A stretch of 64,000 nucleotides of DNA from Streptomyces sp. NBC_01314 (GCF_041435215.1 NZ_CP108394.1:10850001-10914000), one strand, 5' to 3'; numbered from the stretch's first letter, positions 44,243 through 54,060 are shown. Notes: generated from the letters alone by a model not told the origin. A program made the numbers and translations.

Positions 44243-44640
44243 GGGGAGGAGATCGACGCGCTCGCGTTCGCCGCCGACGGCTCGCGCCTCGCGGCCGGAG
44301 ACCGGACCGGCCGGGTCGTCGCCCTGTGGGACGGGGAGTCGAGCCACCGCACGGCCGTCCTGCGCAACGTCTTCCGCACCTTGCCCGGTGACGACCCGGA
44401 AGTGGTCGAGGCGCTCGCAGTCAGCCCCGACGGCGCCACCCTGGCCGTCGGGGGCGGCTCCGGCACACTGCAACTCTGGGACACCGCCACCCAACAGCCC
44501 CTGGGCGGCCCACTCACCACACCGGGCGAGACGATCGGCTCCCTCGCCTTCAGCGCCGACAGCGCCACCCTGTACACGGGAAGCGCGCACGTCCCGCTCC
44601 AGCGGTACGCGGTGGATCCCGGGGGCGGTCACCCAGGTGT
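44243..44640 (+). pseudogene. WD40-repeat protein fragment
   Basis: Three WD40 blades are readable: EIDALAFAADGSRLAAGDRTGRVVALWDG, VEALAVSPDGATLAVGGGSGTLQLWDTAT and GSLAFSADSATLYTGSAHVPLQRYAVDP. There is no start codon of its own, and the end shifts frame near 44625 (the expected VTQVC continuation is in another frame). Such blades form the C-terminal propeller of large actinobacterial NTPase or kinase proteins; the rest has been lost. Confidence 0.75.
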
Positions 44641-44843
44641 GCGGCTGGTCCGTGGCTCATGGTCAGCCTCCCTACTGTGTGGTCAACGGCCTTGCCGGGC
44701 CCGCCCGGACGGGGTCGGCCTGAAAACATTTCGCCCGTGCTCGCCTCGTCCGGTACGGTCGCGGGGTTGTTTTCGCTGCTGGGAGACCATGAGTTCGCGT
44801 GTGGCCTCCCCGGCGGTTCCCCGGGATGAGAGCAGGTTGCGTT

Positions 44844-45224
44844 ATGGCATGTCGCATCAGTGAGCTCGTGCTCGGTTGCCACGACCCCGAGGTGCTGGCG
44901 CGGTTCTGGTGCGAGGTCCTGGACTTCGTCGTGCTCGATCGCGAAGGGGACGACTGCATCGAGATCGGGTCGCGCGAAGGGTTCGGTGGTCCGCAGCCGA
45001 CGATCATCCTCAGTCGTAGGGACGAGCCGGAGAAGGGGAAGTCCCGGCTGCACATCGACGTCAACGCCACCGACCGCGATCAGGACGCCGAACTCGAACG
45101 CCTTCTGAAGCTCGGTGCGCGCCCGGCTGACATCGGCCAGACAGGGGAGGAGCAGTGGCATGTCCTGACCGACCCCGAAGGCAATGAGTTCTGCCTGCTC
45201 AAGGCCCGCCTCAACCCGCTCTGA
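44844..45224 (+). CDS. VOC/glyoxalase-fold protein
   Basis: 126 residues. ISELVLGCHDPEVLARFWCEVLDFVVL opens the fold and EQWHVLTDPEGNEFCLLKA closes it, with a conserved HIDV in the middle. This is the VOC group often annotated as glyoxalase-like domain proteins. The ribosome site is weak. It stands alone between a WD40 fragment and a tandem repeat. The ligand is unknown. Confidence 0.85.
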   Translation: MACRISELVLGCHDPEVLARFWCEVLDFVVLDREGDDCIEIGSREGFGGPQPTIILSRRDEPEKGKSRLHIDVNATDRDQDAELERLLKLGARPADIGQTGEEQWHVLTDPEGNEFCLLKARLNPL

Positions 45225-45248
45225 TGTGCATGGGGAACACCTCGACAC

Positions 45249-45308
45249 CCTGTACCCAGACCTGTACCCAGACCTGTTCCCGTACCTGTATCCAGACCTG
45301 ATGTCCAG
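45249..45308. repeat. 12-bp tandem repeat, about 4.5 units
   Basis: CCTGTACCCAGA is exact at 45249 and 45261, then CCTGTTCCCGTA (45273), CCTGTATCCAGA (45285) and a partial fifth unit. It sits just after the VOC stop codon in a 307-base gap that has no gene. Confidence 0.9.
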
Positions 45309-45531
45309 GGTCTGCTCCGAAGCCCGGTGTGACGTGCGGGTCATGATCGTGAAGTGAGTGAAGTCCGAAGGAAGCGGGAACGGGGATCAGCCGTCTGGCT
45401 GCGTGGCCCGCTGATGAGTGCCAGGCTTGTTCTGTAGCTCGGCATCACCGGGGTGGCGAGCAGGCCCGGGCAGCGGCGACGACCGTCACAGGACCACGGG
45501 CACGGCCATCATCTGTCGGAAGGTGGCAACA

Positions 45532-45993
45532 GTGAGCACAAAGCCCTTTCCCGAGGACGATCCGCGCGTCACGCCGTACATCTGTGTCGACGGCGCGGCG
45601 GCCGGGCTCGACTTCTACGTCGCCGTTCTGGGCGCTACGGAGCGCATGCGGATGGCATCACCCGACGGCAAGATCCACCACGCCGAGCTGCAGCTGGGCA
45701 ACTCGGTCGTCATGGTCGCGGACGAGTTCCCGGACCTGGGGTTCCGTGGGCCGAAGTCGCTCGGCGGCACGCCCGTGCACCTGTACGTGTACGTCGAGGA
45801 CGTGGACGCGGTCTTCGCCGAGGCGCTCGCCAGGGGCGCCGTTGAGGTGAACGCGGTCAAGGACGAGTTCTACGGCGACCGGGTCGGGCAGTTCGAGGAC
45901 CCCTTCGGTCATCGGTGGCATGTCGCCTCGCACGTGGAGGACATCTCGCCGGAGGAGATGGAGAAGCGGGCCAGGGAAGCCATGCCAGGTTGA
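45532..45993 (+). CDS. PhnB-like VOC protein
   Basis: 153 residues from a GTG with GGAAGG before it. DPRVTPYICVDGAAAGLDFYVAVLGATERMRM, then KIHHAELQLGNSVVMVADEFP and DPFGHRWHVASHVEDISPEEMEKRA are characteristic of the PhnB/YdcJ-like VOC subgroup, whose members run as dimers and mostly lack a proven function. Not linked to the other VOC gene upstream by sequence or operon. Confidence 0.9.
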   Translation: MSTKPFPEDDPRVTPYICVDGAAAGLDFYVAVLGATERMRMASPDGKIHHAELQLGNSVVMVADEFPDLGFRGPKSLGGTPVHLYVYVEDVDAVFAEALARGAVEVNAVKDEFYGDRVGQFEDPFGHRWHVASHVEDISPEEMEKRAREAMPG

Positions 45994-46387
45994 GTGGGCG
46001 GCCCCGGTTTCGTCACTCGGCCGGGGTGCCGATCCGAAGCCGATCGCCGTCGGTGCATCAGGGCTGACGGCGGCCGTGTGTTCGGCAGGAACGGCGGCAC
46101 GACTCCAGACCCTCCGGCCCCGTCCACGTCCTGTCCGGGTGGTCCGGTCCACCGCACATGGAGATCCACCGGCGGGTCGGATTCGGCCGGCCTGCCCCCC
46201 ACCCTCCGTCGTAGGAATCACGGTCATGCCCCACCCACCCCGTACCGACGTTCCACCACACCGCCTGAACACGACGTCTGCCGACGGCGGTGGGCGGATC
46301 GCCGTTGCCGAATCTCCTACCTGCACCTGAATCTCCGTTGCCGGGGAGACTCGCCGCCCGCGATCCTGAGGCCATGAGGTACTACGA
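45994..46387. other. Intergenic stretch, no gene seen
   Basis: About 390 bases. Open frames are Pro/Arg-rich shadows with no start signals or family motifs. No clear repeat or hairpin was noticed. Confidence 0.4.
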
Positions 46388-47059
46388 ATGCAGCTGATGC
46401 TGCGTCAGTTCAGGCCCCGGACCGGGCCCCACGAGCACCGTGTCGTCCAGCCCCGGCGGCCCCTGCGCCATACTTCTCTGCGCGCTCCCCACCCCATCGG
46501 CATGCTGCTCGGAGACCACGACGGGCTGAACCGCCTCGCGGGGCTGCTCTCCTTCGCCGCCTACTCACGGCACACCATCGTCCACGTACCGCTGCGCGAC
46601 AGCCTGCCGCCCGACGAGGGCGTCGGTGAGCTGGTCGACCTGGTCCTGGCCCACCACACGCTCGGCCTGCGCCCCAGTAAATGGCCCGAGATGCGGCGCA
46701 AGCTGGTCAACGGCACCCCACTGACCGCCCGCACTGACGAGGCCCGCACCACTCGGGACGCCACCTCCTGGCGCGAACGCTGCGAACGGGCCGACAACCG
46801 GGACGAGTTGCGGCACGCCACCCACGCCCGGACGTTCTTCCTGTTCGGCAGCCGGGACGTCTTCGCCGAGACCGCCACGTCCCTCGCCCACGCGGCGGGC
46901 TGGGGCCCGCACCAGAAAGGCGTGGCCAAGGGTCATTCGGCGCTGATGACGGCGCTCCCGACACTGGTCCAGGCACCCGGTGGCGGGCACCCCGTCGAGG
47001 TGCTGGTCTGCTTCAAACCGTATCCGCCCTATGCCCACTTCAGACGACCAGGGCGATAA
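46388..47059 (+). CDS. Hypothetical protein
   Basis: 223 residues with good codon bias. It contains HPIGMLLGDHDGLNRLAGLLSFAAYSRHTIVHVPLRDSLPPDEGVGELVDLVLAHHTLGLRPSKW and a second helical part around ATHARTFFLFGSRDVFAETATSLAHAAGWG. No signal peptide or membrane helix. The ATG at 46388 has GAGG 8 bases before it. I do not recognise the family; the His/Asp-rich first half is its most distinctive part. It may be a solitary acquired gene in a decayed region. Confidence 0.6.
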   Translation: MQLMLRQFRPRTGPHEHRVVQPRRPLRHTSLRAPHPIGMLLGDHDGLNRLAGLLSFAAYSRHTIVHVPLRDSLPPDEGVGELVDLVLAHHTLGLRPSKWPEMRRKLVNGTPLTARTDEARTTRDATSWRERCERADNRDELRHATHARTFFLFGSRDVFAETATSLAHAAGWGPHQKGVAKGHSALMTALPTLVQAPGGGHPVEVLVCFKPYPPYAHFRRPGR

Positions 47060-47080
47060 GACGGCCGCCGATCACCGATA

Positions 47081-47215
47081 GTGGTGGTGTTCGGAGCGCT
47101 GATCTCCGTGCCGGCCAACCTGCTCGTCGATCTCGTCCACCCGCTGCTGGACCCGGCGACGGAGGGTTGCCGGTCAGCGGCCCAGGGCTTGGCGACGACA
47201 CTCGACGCCAGTTGA
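47081..47215 (+). pseudogene. ABC permease C-terminal fragment (DppB/DppC type)
   Basis: The 44-codon frame VVVFGALISVPANLLVDLVHPLLDPATE matches the last membrane helix and tail of peptide-importer permeases (usually ANLLVDLLYPLLDPRVR). It carries on for a few non-matching residues to a stop. The rest of the transporter is absent. Confidence 0.6.
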
Positions 47216-47259
47216 GGTGGTGCGACTTTCGTGTTGCGCGTGGGGTAGTGCCGGCCCCC

Positions 47260-47991
47260 CTCAGCCGCTTCTGGGCGGACACGTGGGAGCGGAGCAGAGG
47301 AGCGATGCTCGCCACGGGCCTGGTCGACGACACGGCCGTCGACGTGGCGGTCCGGTACGTGGGCTCCGACGAATGCGCTGAGCTGTCGGCCGGCATGCTC
47401 ACAGCTGCGGTCCACGATCGGGACCCAGAAGACATCGTGCCGATCGTGGCCCGCAGCCCTTGCCGCATCGCCCACATCGCCCGCATCACCGGGCTGTACG
47501 GCGTGCCCCGGCGTCCGGTCGCTCGTCAGGGCGACCGCGTCGCTGAGCACCAGCACACCGCAGGGCGTGACGAGTCCGACCGGCGCCGCGATCACGCGGT
47601 CGCGCTCGGGGAGGTGCATCAGCGTGAGGCGCGCGTGGACGAGCCGGTCCGGCCGGGTACGGAGCCCGGGCGGTGATGTCGGCCTCCACCACGTCCAGCC
47701 CGCGGCACGGGCCGCGCCCTGGGAAAACGCCCGTCGCGGTCCATAGGCGAGCCCGCTCGCCACCCCGGCCTCGTCGAGCAGGCGGCGGGAGACCGTGCCC
47801 GTGCCGGCACCCACGTCGAGGCAGCGCCACCCCGGGCCGGCCCCGAGTGTCCGCAGCCGCGCCATGGTGGCGTCGTCGTAGGCGAGGGTGCCGAGGTCGA
47901 CGCCCTCGCCCTCGCCTGTCTGTTCCGGACGGAAGACGGCCTCGCCGTAGCGGCCACAGCCCGAGGCGTCCCCACACGGAGCGCCGGTCAC
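47260..47991 (-). pseudogene. SAM-dependent methyltransferase, frameshifted
   Basis: The N-terminal part reads FRPEQTGEGEGVDLGTLAYDDATMARLRTL and motif I is intact (WRCLDVGAGTGTVSRRLLDEAG). Later parts lie in other frames: GLDVVEADITA, then RLVHARLTLMHLPERDRVI, LTPCGVLVLSDAVAL and finally MWAMRQGLRATIGT. At least three frameshifts are needed, so it is dead. The GTG start at 47991 overlaps the stop of a 32-residue reading frame (GTGA). Confidence 0.75.
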
Positions 47992-48086
47992 GCCGCGCCC
48001 GGTGTGACGCCAGGGCTGTGGTCCTTGCCGAGCCCTGGTGCCCGGTCGGTGAGGGACTGGAACAGCGGGTCTTCGAACGCTCTCAT
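47988..48086 (-). CDS. Small reading frame coupled to the methyltransferase
   Basis: A 32-residue frame (MRAFEDPLFQSLTDRAPGLG and 12 more residues) with good third-position GC, GAGGG upstream of its ATG, and a stop that overlaps the methyltransferase GTG. Translation coupling suggests it was a real small gene, either a peptide substrate or a leader. No known peptide family was recognised, and it could be chance. Confidence 0.35.
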   Translation of the reverse strand: MRAFEDPLFQSLTDRAPGLGKDHSPGVTPGAA

Positions 48087-48168
48087 GTGCGGGTCCCTCA
48101 AGAGAGAGGGGGCAGGTCAGGGGTTCACGCGCACCCGAAGACCCTGCGCTGAGCGCCCCCGTGGGCGT

Positions 48169-49554
48169 TCACGTCTGCTCCGCGAGGGGGCGCACGGTGC
48201 CGCCGTCACCCGCATGCCCCGCCCGAGCGTCCGCTTCCGGTGTGCGGGGAACCAGGCCGATCAGCAGAGCGCCGATGATGCCGGGCACGGCCAGCGCGTA
48301 GAAGTTCCACTGGAACGCCAGCCCGGCACCGATGATGAGTCCGAGCAGCGGCGGAGCGAGCATCGATCCGAGGCGGCCGAAGCCCAGCGTCCACCCCAAC
48401 GCCGTGGCACCCATCCGTACCGGATAGTGCTTGGAGACGTAGGCGAGGACGAACGTCTGCGTTCCCATCGCCCCGACCCCGCCCAGTGCGACGGCCGCGT
48501 ACAGCACCGTGGTGGGCAACCGCAGGCTGAGCAGGATGACGGCCACGCTGGACACGAGGAAGGTCGTGGTGATGATCGGCTTGGAGCCGAGCCGGTCGGC
48601 CGCGAGCGAGATGACGAGCGTGCCGATGACGGCTCCGAGGTTGAACACCAGAAGGAAGCCGAGCGAGGAGCCCGCGGAGTGGCCGGCGCGTCGCATGATC
48701 TCCGGGAGCCAGGTGTTGAAGCCGTAGATCATGAACAGGCACAGGCACGTCATCAGCAGGAAGCACAGCGTCGCTACGACGTAGCCGCGCGAGAAGAGAG
48801 TCCGCACCGGCGACTTGTTGTCCAAGTCGGTTCCGGACTTGTTCGACTCGGACGCCGGGTCGGCCTTTCGCTCGTCATCCAAGGCGATGTTCCAGCGGTT
48901 GGCGGTCTTGTCCGCCTCGGCGTGCCGCCCTTGTGCCCGGAGGAAGGCGATCGACTCGGGCAGGAGTTTGAAGGCCAGCGGCACGACCAGGAGAAGCGGT
49001 ATGAGGCCGAGCAGGAACATCGCCTGCCAGCCGAACCGTGGAATCACGAAGATCCCGGTGAGAGCCGCGATGATGCCGCCGACAGGAAAGCCGCTGAAGA
49101 GGATCGCGAAGACCAGGTTGCGCGACTTGGGGTGCGAGTACTCACCGCTGAGTGCGCTGGCGGTCGGGAGCACGCCGCCGAGGCCGAGGCCGGCGAGGAA
49201 CCGGAAGAGGCCGAACACCTCCGGAGAGGTGGCCGTCGCGCACAGGCCGGTCATCACCGAGAACCAGGCGAGGCAGCAGATGAGCAACTTGCGGCGGCCC
49301 AGCCTGTCGGTGAGCGTGCCGACCGTTGTGGCTCCGATGAGCATCCCGACCAGGGCGAAGGAACCGATCAGCCCGGCCCCCGCGGGAGTCAGTCCCCATC
49401 CGGGTTCGTGGAGAAGGGACGGAATCACCGCGCCGTAGATGACCACGTCATAGCCATCGGAAATGACAGTGATGCCACAGATCGCAAGGACGAGCAGTGT
49501 CACGGGAGGCCAGGTGGCGCTGGAGTGACTTCCTCTGTGACTGATTTCGTGCAT
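48169..49554 (-). CDS. MFS aromatic-acid:H+ symporter (AAHS family)
   Basis: 461 residues, twelve membrane helices. Helix 1 carries the AAHS signature GYDVVIYGAVIPSLL, followed by GTLTDRLGRRKLLICC and, in the second half, VISLAADRLGSKPII. This family imports benzoate-type acids such as gentisate, protocatechuate or resorcylate with protons. ATG 49554 follows GAGGA; an upstream in-frame extension is Arg/Thr-rich and rejected. It is the likely uptake system of the hydroxyquinol cluster to its right. A regulon motif lies at 49850. Confidence 0.92.
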   Translation of the reverse strand: MHEISHRGSHSSATWPPVTLLVLAICGITVISDGYDVVIYGAVIPSLLHEPGWGLTPAGAGLIGSFALVGMLIGATTVGTLTDRLGRRKLLICCLAWFSVMTGLCATATSPEVFGLFRFLAGLGLGGVLPTASALSGEYSHPKSRNLVFAILFSGFPVGGIIAALTGIFVIPRFGWQAMFLLGLIPLLLVVPLAFKLLPESIAFLRAQGRHAEADKTANRWNIALDDERKADPASESNKSGTDLDNKSPVRTLFSRGYVVATLCFLLMTCLCLFMIYGFNTWLPEIMRRAGHSAGSSLGFLLVFNLGAVIGTLVISLAADRLGSKPIITTTFLVSSVAVILLSLRLPTTVLYAAVALGGVGAMGTQTFVLAYVSKHYPVRMGATALGWTLGFGRLGSMLAPPLLGLIIGAGLAFQWNFYALAVPGIIGALLIGLVPRTPEADARAGHAGDGGTVRPLAEQT

Positions 49555-49849
49555 GACGGTTCCTCTCACAGGGCTTCGCTTTTCGGTGAGGGTTCTCGTG
49601 CTTCGGGTGTGCCGTGTGGACGTCCTGGTGACGGCGTCCGCCGGTGCCACCCGCACGTGCGGAGGGTGAAGACATGCCCGCTTGGATCAGCGGGATCGAC
49701 TCTGGTGCGCGGGCCGCCGGGGCGGCCGGGTGCCTCAACTCATGCGAGGACGGCGGATCTCCTCGCTCATGTCGTGTCCTGCCCGGAGGGCTCCGAGCCG
49801 CAACCGCTGATTCCTGACTGCATCGTCCGCGACCCACCTCGCACCGCTA

Positions 49850-49861
49850 AGTGTGCACAGT
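49850..49861. promoter_or_regulatory. Cluster motif copy 1: AGTGTGCACAGT
   Basis: Inner TGTGCACA is a perfect palindrome. It lies about 300 bases before the AAHS transporter. One of six related sites in this catabolic cluster. Confidence 0.6.
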
Positions 49862-50186
49862 ATGGCGGGTCTGTAAAGAGCAGGGTGCGGGAAACCTGAA
49901 TGCGGGTCGCCGGAAAACCGCGATCATCTCTTGTGGTGGGCGGGTGTGGTCGTCCCTCCGGGTAGGTCTCGTCCACTGCCGGGGGTGCCGCCCGTGCGAG
50001 GCGCCGCGCGTCGCCATGGCCCTGTGTACGGCGGCAATGCGGCTCAACACGGCCCAGGAAGTGCAGGCGGGTGCGGCCTTGGGGCTGGACGCGGGCCCGT
50101 GGTCACGCGTTGACCGTGGAACCCTCGCTGAGGGGCGTCGGGGTGTGCGGCGCCGGCAGGTTGGTTGCACTCCGATAGCAACTCAA

Positions 50187-50198
50187 AGTGTATGCAGT
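50187..50198. promoter_or_regulatory. Cluster motif copy 2: AGTGTATGCAGT
   Basis: Related to the copies at 53944 and 54031 (the reverse complement reads ACTGCATACACT). It lies in the gap before the maleylacetate reductase operon. Confidence 0.6.
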
Positions 50199-50627
50199 GC
50201 TGGGATGCCCCCGGGCCGCTGGTGTTGGCAGTTCCCGACTTCGCCCCCTAACGGAGACGGGGGCGCTGCTCAGGTCTCCTCCTGGCCGCGAACGTACGGG
50301 CGCGAGCCAGGAGAATGTCCATTCAGCGGACATCGTGATGACCGTCGTGGGCACTGTGCCCCACTCTCTGTCCCGGGCCCTGAGGCCCTCACGGGATGGG
50401 TGGAACGTGGACGGCGGGCCGGAGCAGACCTTCGGACGGAGTCGGCTGCCCTGTTCGCGGACGTGATGTCCCGACCGGGTCCTGCCGGCCTGCCGGGCTG
50501 CGGACGGGGACGAGCGGTCCTGCCCGGTGTCGAGCCTGAACCGGCCCTGGCTGGACCGGGAGAGCCGCCGCTGCCGTTGGCCGGCGACCACGCGCCCGTC
50601 CCGCTCAAGGACGAAAGGAATCAGGAC

Positions 50628-51776
50628 ATGCCTATGACCGGGACGTCACGAGCCCCCGGAGGCCATGACGCCGGCTCGGCCGACAGGTCGTTGACGCGGT
50701 TCGAGCACGAGACCCTGCCCCAGAGGGTGTGTTTCGCCTCGGGCGAGTCGGCGGCGACGGTACGGGCAGAGGTCGAGCGGCTCGGTGCCGCACGGGTGAT
50801 GGTGATCGCGGCAGCCGCGGAAGAGGAGCTCGCGCAGCAGGTCACCGCGGGTCTGCCGGTCGTGCTGCGGTGGAGCGAGGTGGTGATGCACGTTCCGGTG
50901 GAGGTGGCCGAGCGGGCGCGCGCCGCCACGGCCCGACATCATGTGGACTGCCTGGTCAGCGTCGGTGGAGGGTCCACCACCGGCTTGGCGAAAGCGATCG
51001 CGTTGACCACGGACCTGCCCATCGTGGCGGTTCCCACCACGTACGCGGGCTCGGAGGCCACGAGTGTGTGGGGTCTCACCGAGCAGGCGCGCAAGACGAC
51101 AGGTGTGGATGCGCGGGTCCTGCCGCGGTCCATCGTCTACGACGCGACGCTGACGGTGTCCTTGCCGGTGCCGATGAGTGTCGCATCAGGGCTGAACGCG
51201 CTGGCGCACTGCGTCGACGCGATGTGGGGTCCCCGCGTGGACCCGATCGACCGGGCGCTGGCGGCAGAGGGAATCCGGGCGCTGGCGACCGGGCTGCCCG
51301 CGGTGGTGGCCGATCCGGCGGGACTGTGGGGCCGGGAGCGGACGCTGTACGGGACGTATCTGTCGGCGGTGGCGTTCTCGTCGGCGGGTTCGGGGCTGCA
51401 TCACAAGATCTGCCATGTCCTGGGGGGCAGGTACGACCTGCCGCACGCCCAGACCCACGCGGTGGTGCTGCCCTACGTGCTGGCGTTCAACGCATCCGCC
51501 GCCCCGGAAGCCGAACAACGGATCGCGGCCGCGCTCGGCGCGGAGTCGGCCATCGAAGGCCTGCAGCGGCTCCGGCGCGACGTGGACGCACCGAAGGCAC
51601 TGCGCGACTACGGGCTGCGAGAGGCCGATGTCGACGACGCCGTGCAAGGCGTCCTGGACGTCGTCCCGGACAGCAATCCCCGTCCAGTGACGGCCCACGA
51701 CCTCCAGCGCCTGCTGCGTTCGGCGTGGGCGGGCACGGACCCGAGCACGATGGTTGATGGCAAGGAGGACTGCTGA
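50628..51776 (+). CDS. Maleylacetate reductase
   Basis: About 382 residues of the iron-containing alcohol dehydrogenase family, maleylacetate reductase branch. The NAD-binding loop is [26 protein letters not shown] follows, and active-site helices are [15 protein letters not shown] and [23 protein letters not shown], with the histidines characteristic of this branch. It reduces maleylacetate to 3-oxoadipate, the step after hydroxyquinol ring cleavage. ATG 50628 (AAAGGA before it); a second ATG is at 50634. The stop overlaps the dioxygenase start by one base. Confidence 0.93.
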   Translation: MPMTGTSRAPGGHDAGSADRSLTRFEHETLPQRVCFASGESAATVRAEVERLGAARVMVIAAAAEEELAQQVTAGLPVVLRWSEVVMHVPVEVAERARAATARHHVDCLVSVGGGSTTGLAKAIALTTDLPIVAVPTTYAGSEATSVWGLTEQARKTTGVDARVLPRSIVYDATLTVSLPVPMSVASGLNALAHCVDAMWGPRVDPIDRALAAEGIRALATGLPAVVADPAGLWGRERTLYGTYLSAVAFSSAGSGLHHKICHVLGGRYDLPHAQTHAVVLPYVLAFNASAAPEAEQRIAAALGAESAIEGLQRLRRDVDAPKALRDYGLREADVDDAVQGVLDVVPDSNPRPVTAHDLQRLLRSAWAGTDPSTMVDGKEDC

Positions 51777-52744
51777 TGAGTGAGAAGAACGGCGACGCCG
51801 ACGCGCAGGTGGCAGCTGACCAGCAGGCGCGTGAACAAGCCCTGGTCGAGCAGGTCGTGGCCTCGTTCGAGACGGCCGAGGACCCGCGGCTGAAGCAGTT
51901 GATGCAAGCGCTGACCCGGCACCTGCACGCCTTCCTGTGTGAGGTGCGTCCGACCGAGGCGGAGTGGGCGTCCGCGATCGACTTCCTCACCGCGGCCGGG
52001 CACATCACCGACGACAAACGGCAGGAGTTCATCCTGCTGTCGGATGTCCTCGGGGCGTCCATGCAGACGATTGCGATCAACAACGAGGCATACGCGAACG
52101 CGACCGAGGCGACGGTGCTCGGCCCGTTCTTCGTCGAGGGCTCGCCAGGGATCCCACTGGGCGGGGACATCTCCTTCGGCGCCGCCGGACAGCCGTGCTG
52201 GGTCGAGGGCACAGTCACCGGGACCGACGGCGAACCCGTCCCGGGAGCACGCATCGAGGTGTGGGAAGCCGACGAGGACGGCTTCTACGACGTGCAGTAC
52301 GACGACGACCGCCTGGCGGCACGAGGTCACCTCGTCGCCGACGAGAACGGCCACTACCGGTTCTGGGCGATCACCCCGACCCCGTACCCCATCCCGCACG
52401 ACGGCCCTGTCGGCGCCCTGCTCGCCTCCGTCGGCCGTTCCCCCATGCGCGCCTCGCACCTGCACTTCGACGTCCGGGCCGGCGGAAAGCGAACCCTGAT
52501 CACCCACATCTTCGTCCGGGGCGACGAACTCCTCAGCAGCGACGCCGTGTTCGGTGTCAAGGAATCACTCATTCACGACTTCGTGGAGCACGCTGTGGGC
52601 ACCCCCACCCCCGACGGACGCGATCTCGCGGACCGTACCTGGTCCAGCGTCCGCTTCGACATCGTCCTGGCTCCCGCGCACACCGGCTGGATCCATGGGC
52701 ACGACGCGGAGCCGGCCGTGCGAGAAACACTGGCGACGCCCTGA
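51776..52744 (+). CDS. Hydroxyquinol 1,2-dioxygenase
   Basis: 322 residues, intradiol dioxygenase fold with an N-terminal helical dimerisation domain. The four iron ligands are visible as Y171 (GFYDVQ), Y204 (PTPYPIP), H228 and H230 (ASHLHFDV). Their spacing (33, 24, 2) is the same as that of the known hydroxyquinol 1,2-dioxygenase ligands. It cleaves 1,2,4-trihydroxybenzene to maleylacetate, which the coupled upstream gene reduces. Catechol or chlorocatechol as substrate cannot be excluded, but the pairing with maleylacetate reductase favours hydroxyquinol. Confidence 0.93.
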   Translation: MSEKNGDADAQVAADQQAREQALVEQVVASFETAEDPRLKQLMQALTRHLHAFLCEVRPTEAEWASAIDFLTAAGHITDDKRQEFILLSDVLGASMQTIAINNEAYANATEATVLGPFFVEGSPGIPLGGDISFGAAGQPCWVEGTVTGTDGEPVPGARIEVWEADEDGFYDVQYDDDRLAARGHLVADENGHYRFWAITPTPYPIPHDGPVGALLASVGRSPMRASHLHFDVRAGGKRTLITHIFVRGDELLSSDAVFGVKESLIHDFVEHAVGTPTPDGRDLADRTWSSVRFDIVLAPAHTGWIHGHDAEPAVRETLATP

Positions 52745-53095
52745 GCGGACCTCCCGGTCGCTGCCACTGTGGGGAGAAACCGGGCGGCAGCAGGCGTCGG
52801 CACAGCCCTGCCGTCATTGCGACGGTATGGGCAGTTTTTCGGACGTGCTGGTGTCGCCGGGGCGCAGGCCACGAAGACCCTGGGCATCGTCATCGAGCAC
52901 GCGTCCGACACTGGGCGTCTGAACGATGCGTCCCCGGAAGAGGTGTGGGCTTTCTTGCCCGTGATGGCCTCGGGAAGCGTTGTCGGCTTGTGCGTGGTCT
53001 CGCTCGCGGTTCTTGGCACATGCCGCCGCGTTCATCGCCGGCCCGATGGCAGAGAAGCCCGGATGCAGTCGTACGACACTCAATGGAGGTCTTCC
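52745..53095. other. Intergenic stretch, no gene seen
   Basis: About 350 bases. An open frame runs into the NTF2-like gene, but the part before 53096 shows no family resemblance and lacks a ribosome site. It may hold a promoter for the NTF2-like gene or a decayed gene. Confidence 0.4.
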
Positions 53096-53713
53096 ATGCC
53101 GGCAACCGAGACAGATCAGCACGAGCTTCGCCGACTCGTCGACAACTGGGCACTGTGGCGCGACGCCGGCGACTGGGACCGGTTCGCCACCGTATGGCAC
53201 CCAGCGGAGGGCTGGATGACGGCCACCTGGTTCCAAGGGCCGGCAACGGACTTCATCGCTGTCAGCCGGGAAGGTTTCGAAAACGGCGTCAGCATCCTGC
53301 ACTTCCTCGGCGGACACACCGCCGACGTCGTGGGCGACCGTGCCGTCACCCAGACCAAGATGACCATCAACCAGCGGGCCGAGGTCGACGGAGTCGAGGT
53401 CGACGTCGTCTGCACGGGACGCTTCTACGACTTCTGCGCGCGTCACGAGGGCGCGTGGAAGATCGTGCGGCGCCAGCCGATCTACGAGAAGGGCCGTCTC
53501 GACCTTGTCGATCCGTCCGCGACGCTCAGCCTGGACCGGGAGCTGCTGGGCCGTTTCCCCGTCGGCTACCGCCATCTTGGGTACCTGCAGACCAAGGCGG
53601 GCTTCACGGTGAAGACCGGGCTGCCGGGTCTGACGGGCGAGGTGGTGCAGCGCCTCTACGAGGAAGGCGCGAAATGGCTGGCCGGCGCGAGCACTCCGGG
53701 CGACGCTCACTGA
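53096..53713 (+). CDS. NTF2-like (SnoaL_4-type) protein
   Basis: 205 residues from an ATG preceded by GGAGGT. ELRRLVDNWALWRDAGDWDRFATVWHPAEGWMTATWFQGPATDFI is the start of a scytalone-dehydratase-like SnoaL domain, followed by RFYDFCARHEGAWKIVRRQPIYEKGRLDLVDP. Such proteins occur in aromatic and phenolic degradation clusters as decarboxylases, dehydratases or accessory proteins. The role here (for example forming or channelling hydroxyquinol) is inferred from place only. Confidence 0.85.
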   Translation: MPATETDQHELRRLVDNWALWRDAGDWDRFATVWHPAEGWMTATWFQGPATDFIAVSREGFENGVSILHFLGGHTADVVGDRAVTQTKMTINQRAEVDGVEVDVVCTGRFYDFCARHEGAWKIVRRQPIYEKGRLDLVDPSATLSLDRELLGRFPVGYRHLGYLQTKAGFTVKTGLPGLTGEVVQRLYEEGAKWLAGASTPGDAH

Positions 53714-53943
53714 CTGTCGCGCCGCCGGAGGGCCTGGTGTTCGAGCGGTGCTGCACCGATGTCGTGCGGCACCTACCGAACGCCGGGCGTGCTGCCATCG
53801 GTGCACGGCCCGAACCATGGGCGGTGGACAATGCGCACAGCGTCTTCGCAGTTCGCAGTCGCCGTTCGCGCTGCGTGCGGTGCTCGCCCATATCGCCGCT
53901 GTCGCGGTCGGCATCACCCTCCGCCCGACGACCTGTCCGGCTC

Positions 53944-53955
53944 AGTGCATACAGT
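53944..53955. promoter_or_regulatory. Cluster motif copy 3: AGTGCATACAGT
   Basis: It lies 106 bases before the GntR start, in a 347-base gap with no gene. It pairs with copy 4 at 54031. Confidence 0.65.
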
Positions 53956-54030
53956 GACACCTCTCACTGCTCAGTGCCCCGGCGGGTCAAGTCGGTCACA
54001 GCCTGGTTGTTACGCCCTTTGGCTACTGAA

Positions 54031-54042
54031 TCTGCATACACA
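54031..54042. promoter_or_regulatory. Cluster motif copy 4: TCTGCATACACA
   Basis: It ends 18 bases before the GntR start codon, a position expected for autoregulation. Ten of twelve bases agree with the reverse complement of copy 2. Confidence 0.65.
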
Positions 54043-54060
54043 TCGCTAGACTCTGCCGGC

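Larger units (their letters stand above)
49555..50627. other. Long regulatory gap, no gene seen
   Basis: About 1.07 kb between the divergent transporter and the maleylacetate reductase. Frames are open on several strands but show no family motif or start signal. It holds two copies of the cluster motif (49850 and 50187). The length suggests a deleted gene or a complex promoter. Confidence 0.45.

Noticed and set aside
52745..53095. N-terminal extension of the NTF2-like protein
   Set aside because: The extra 109 residues match nothing in the fold, and the ATG at 53096 has a strong ribosome site.
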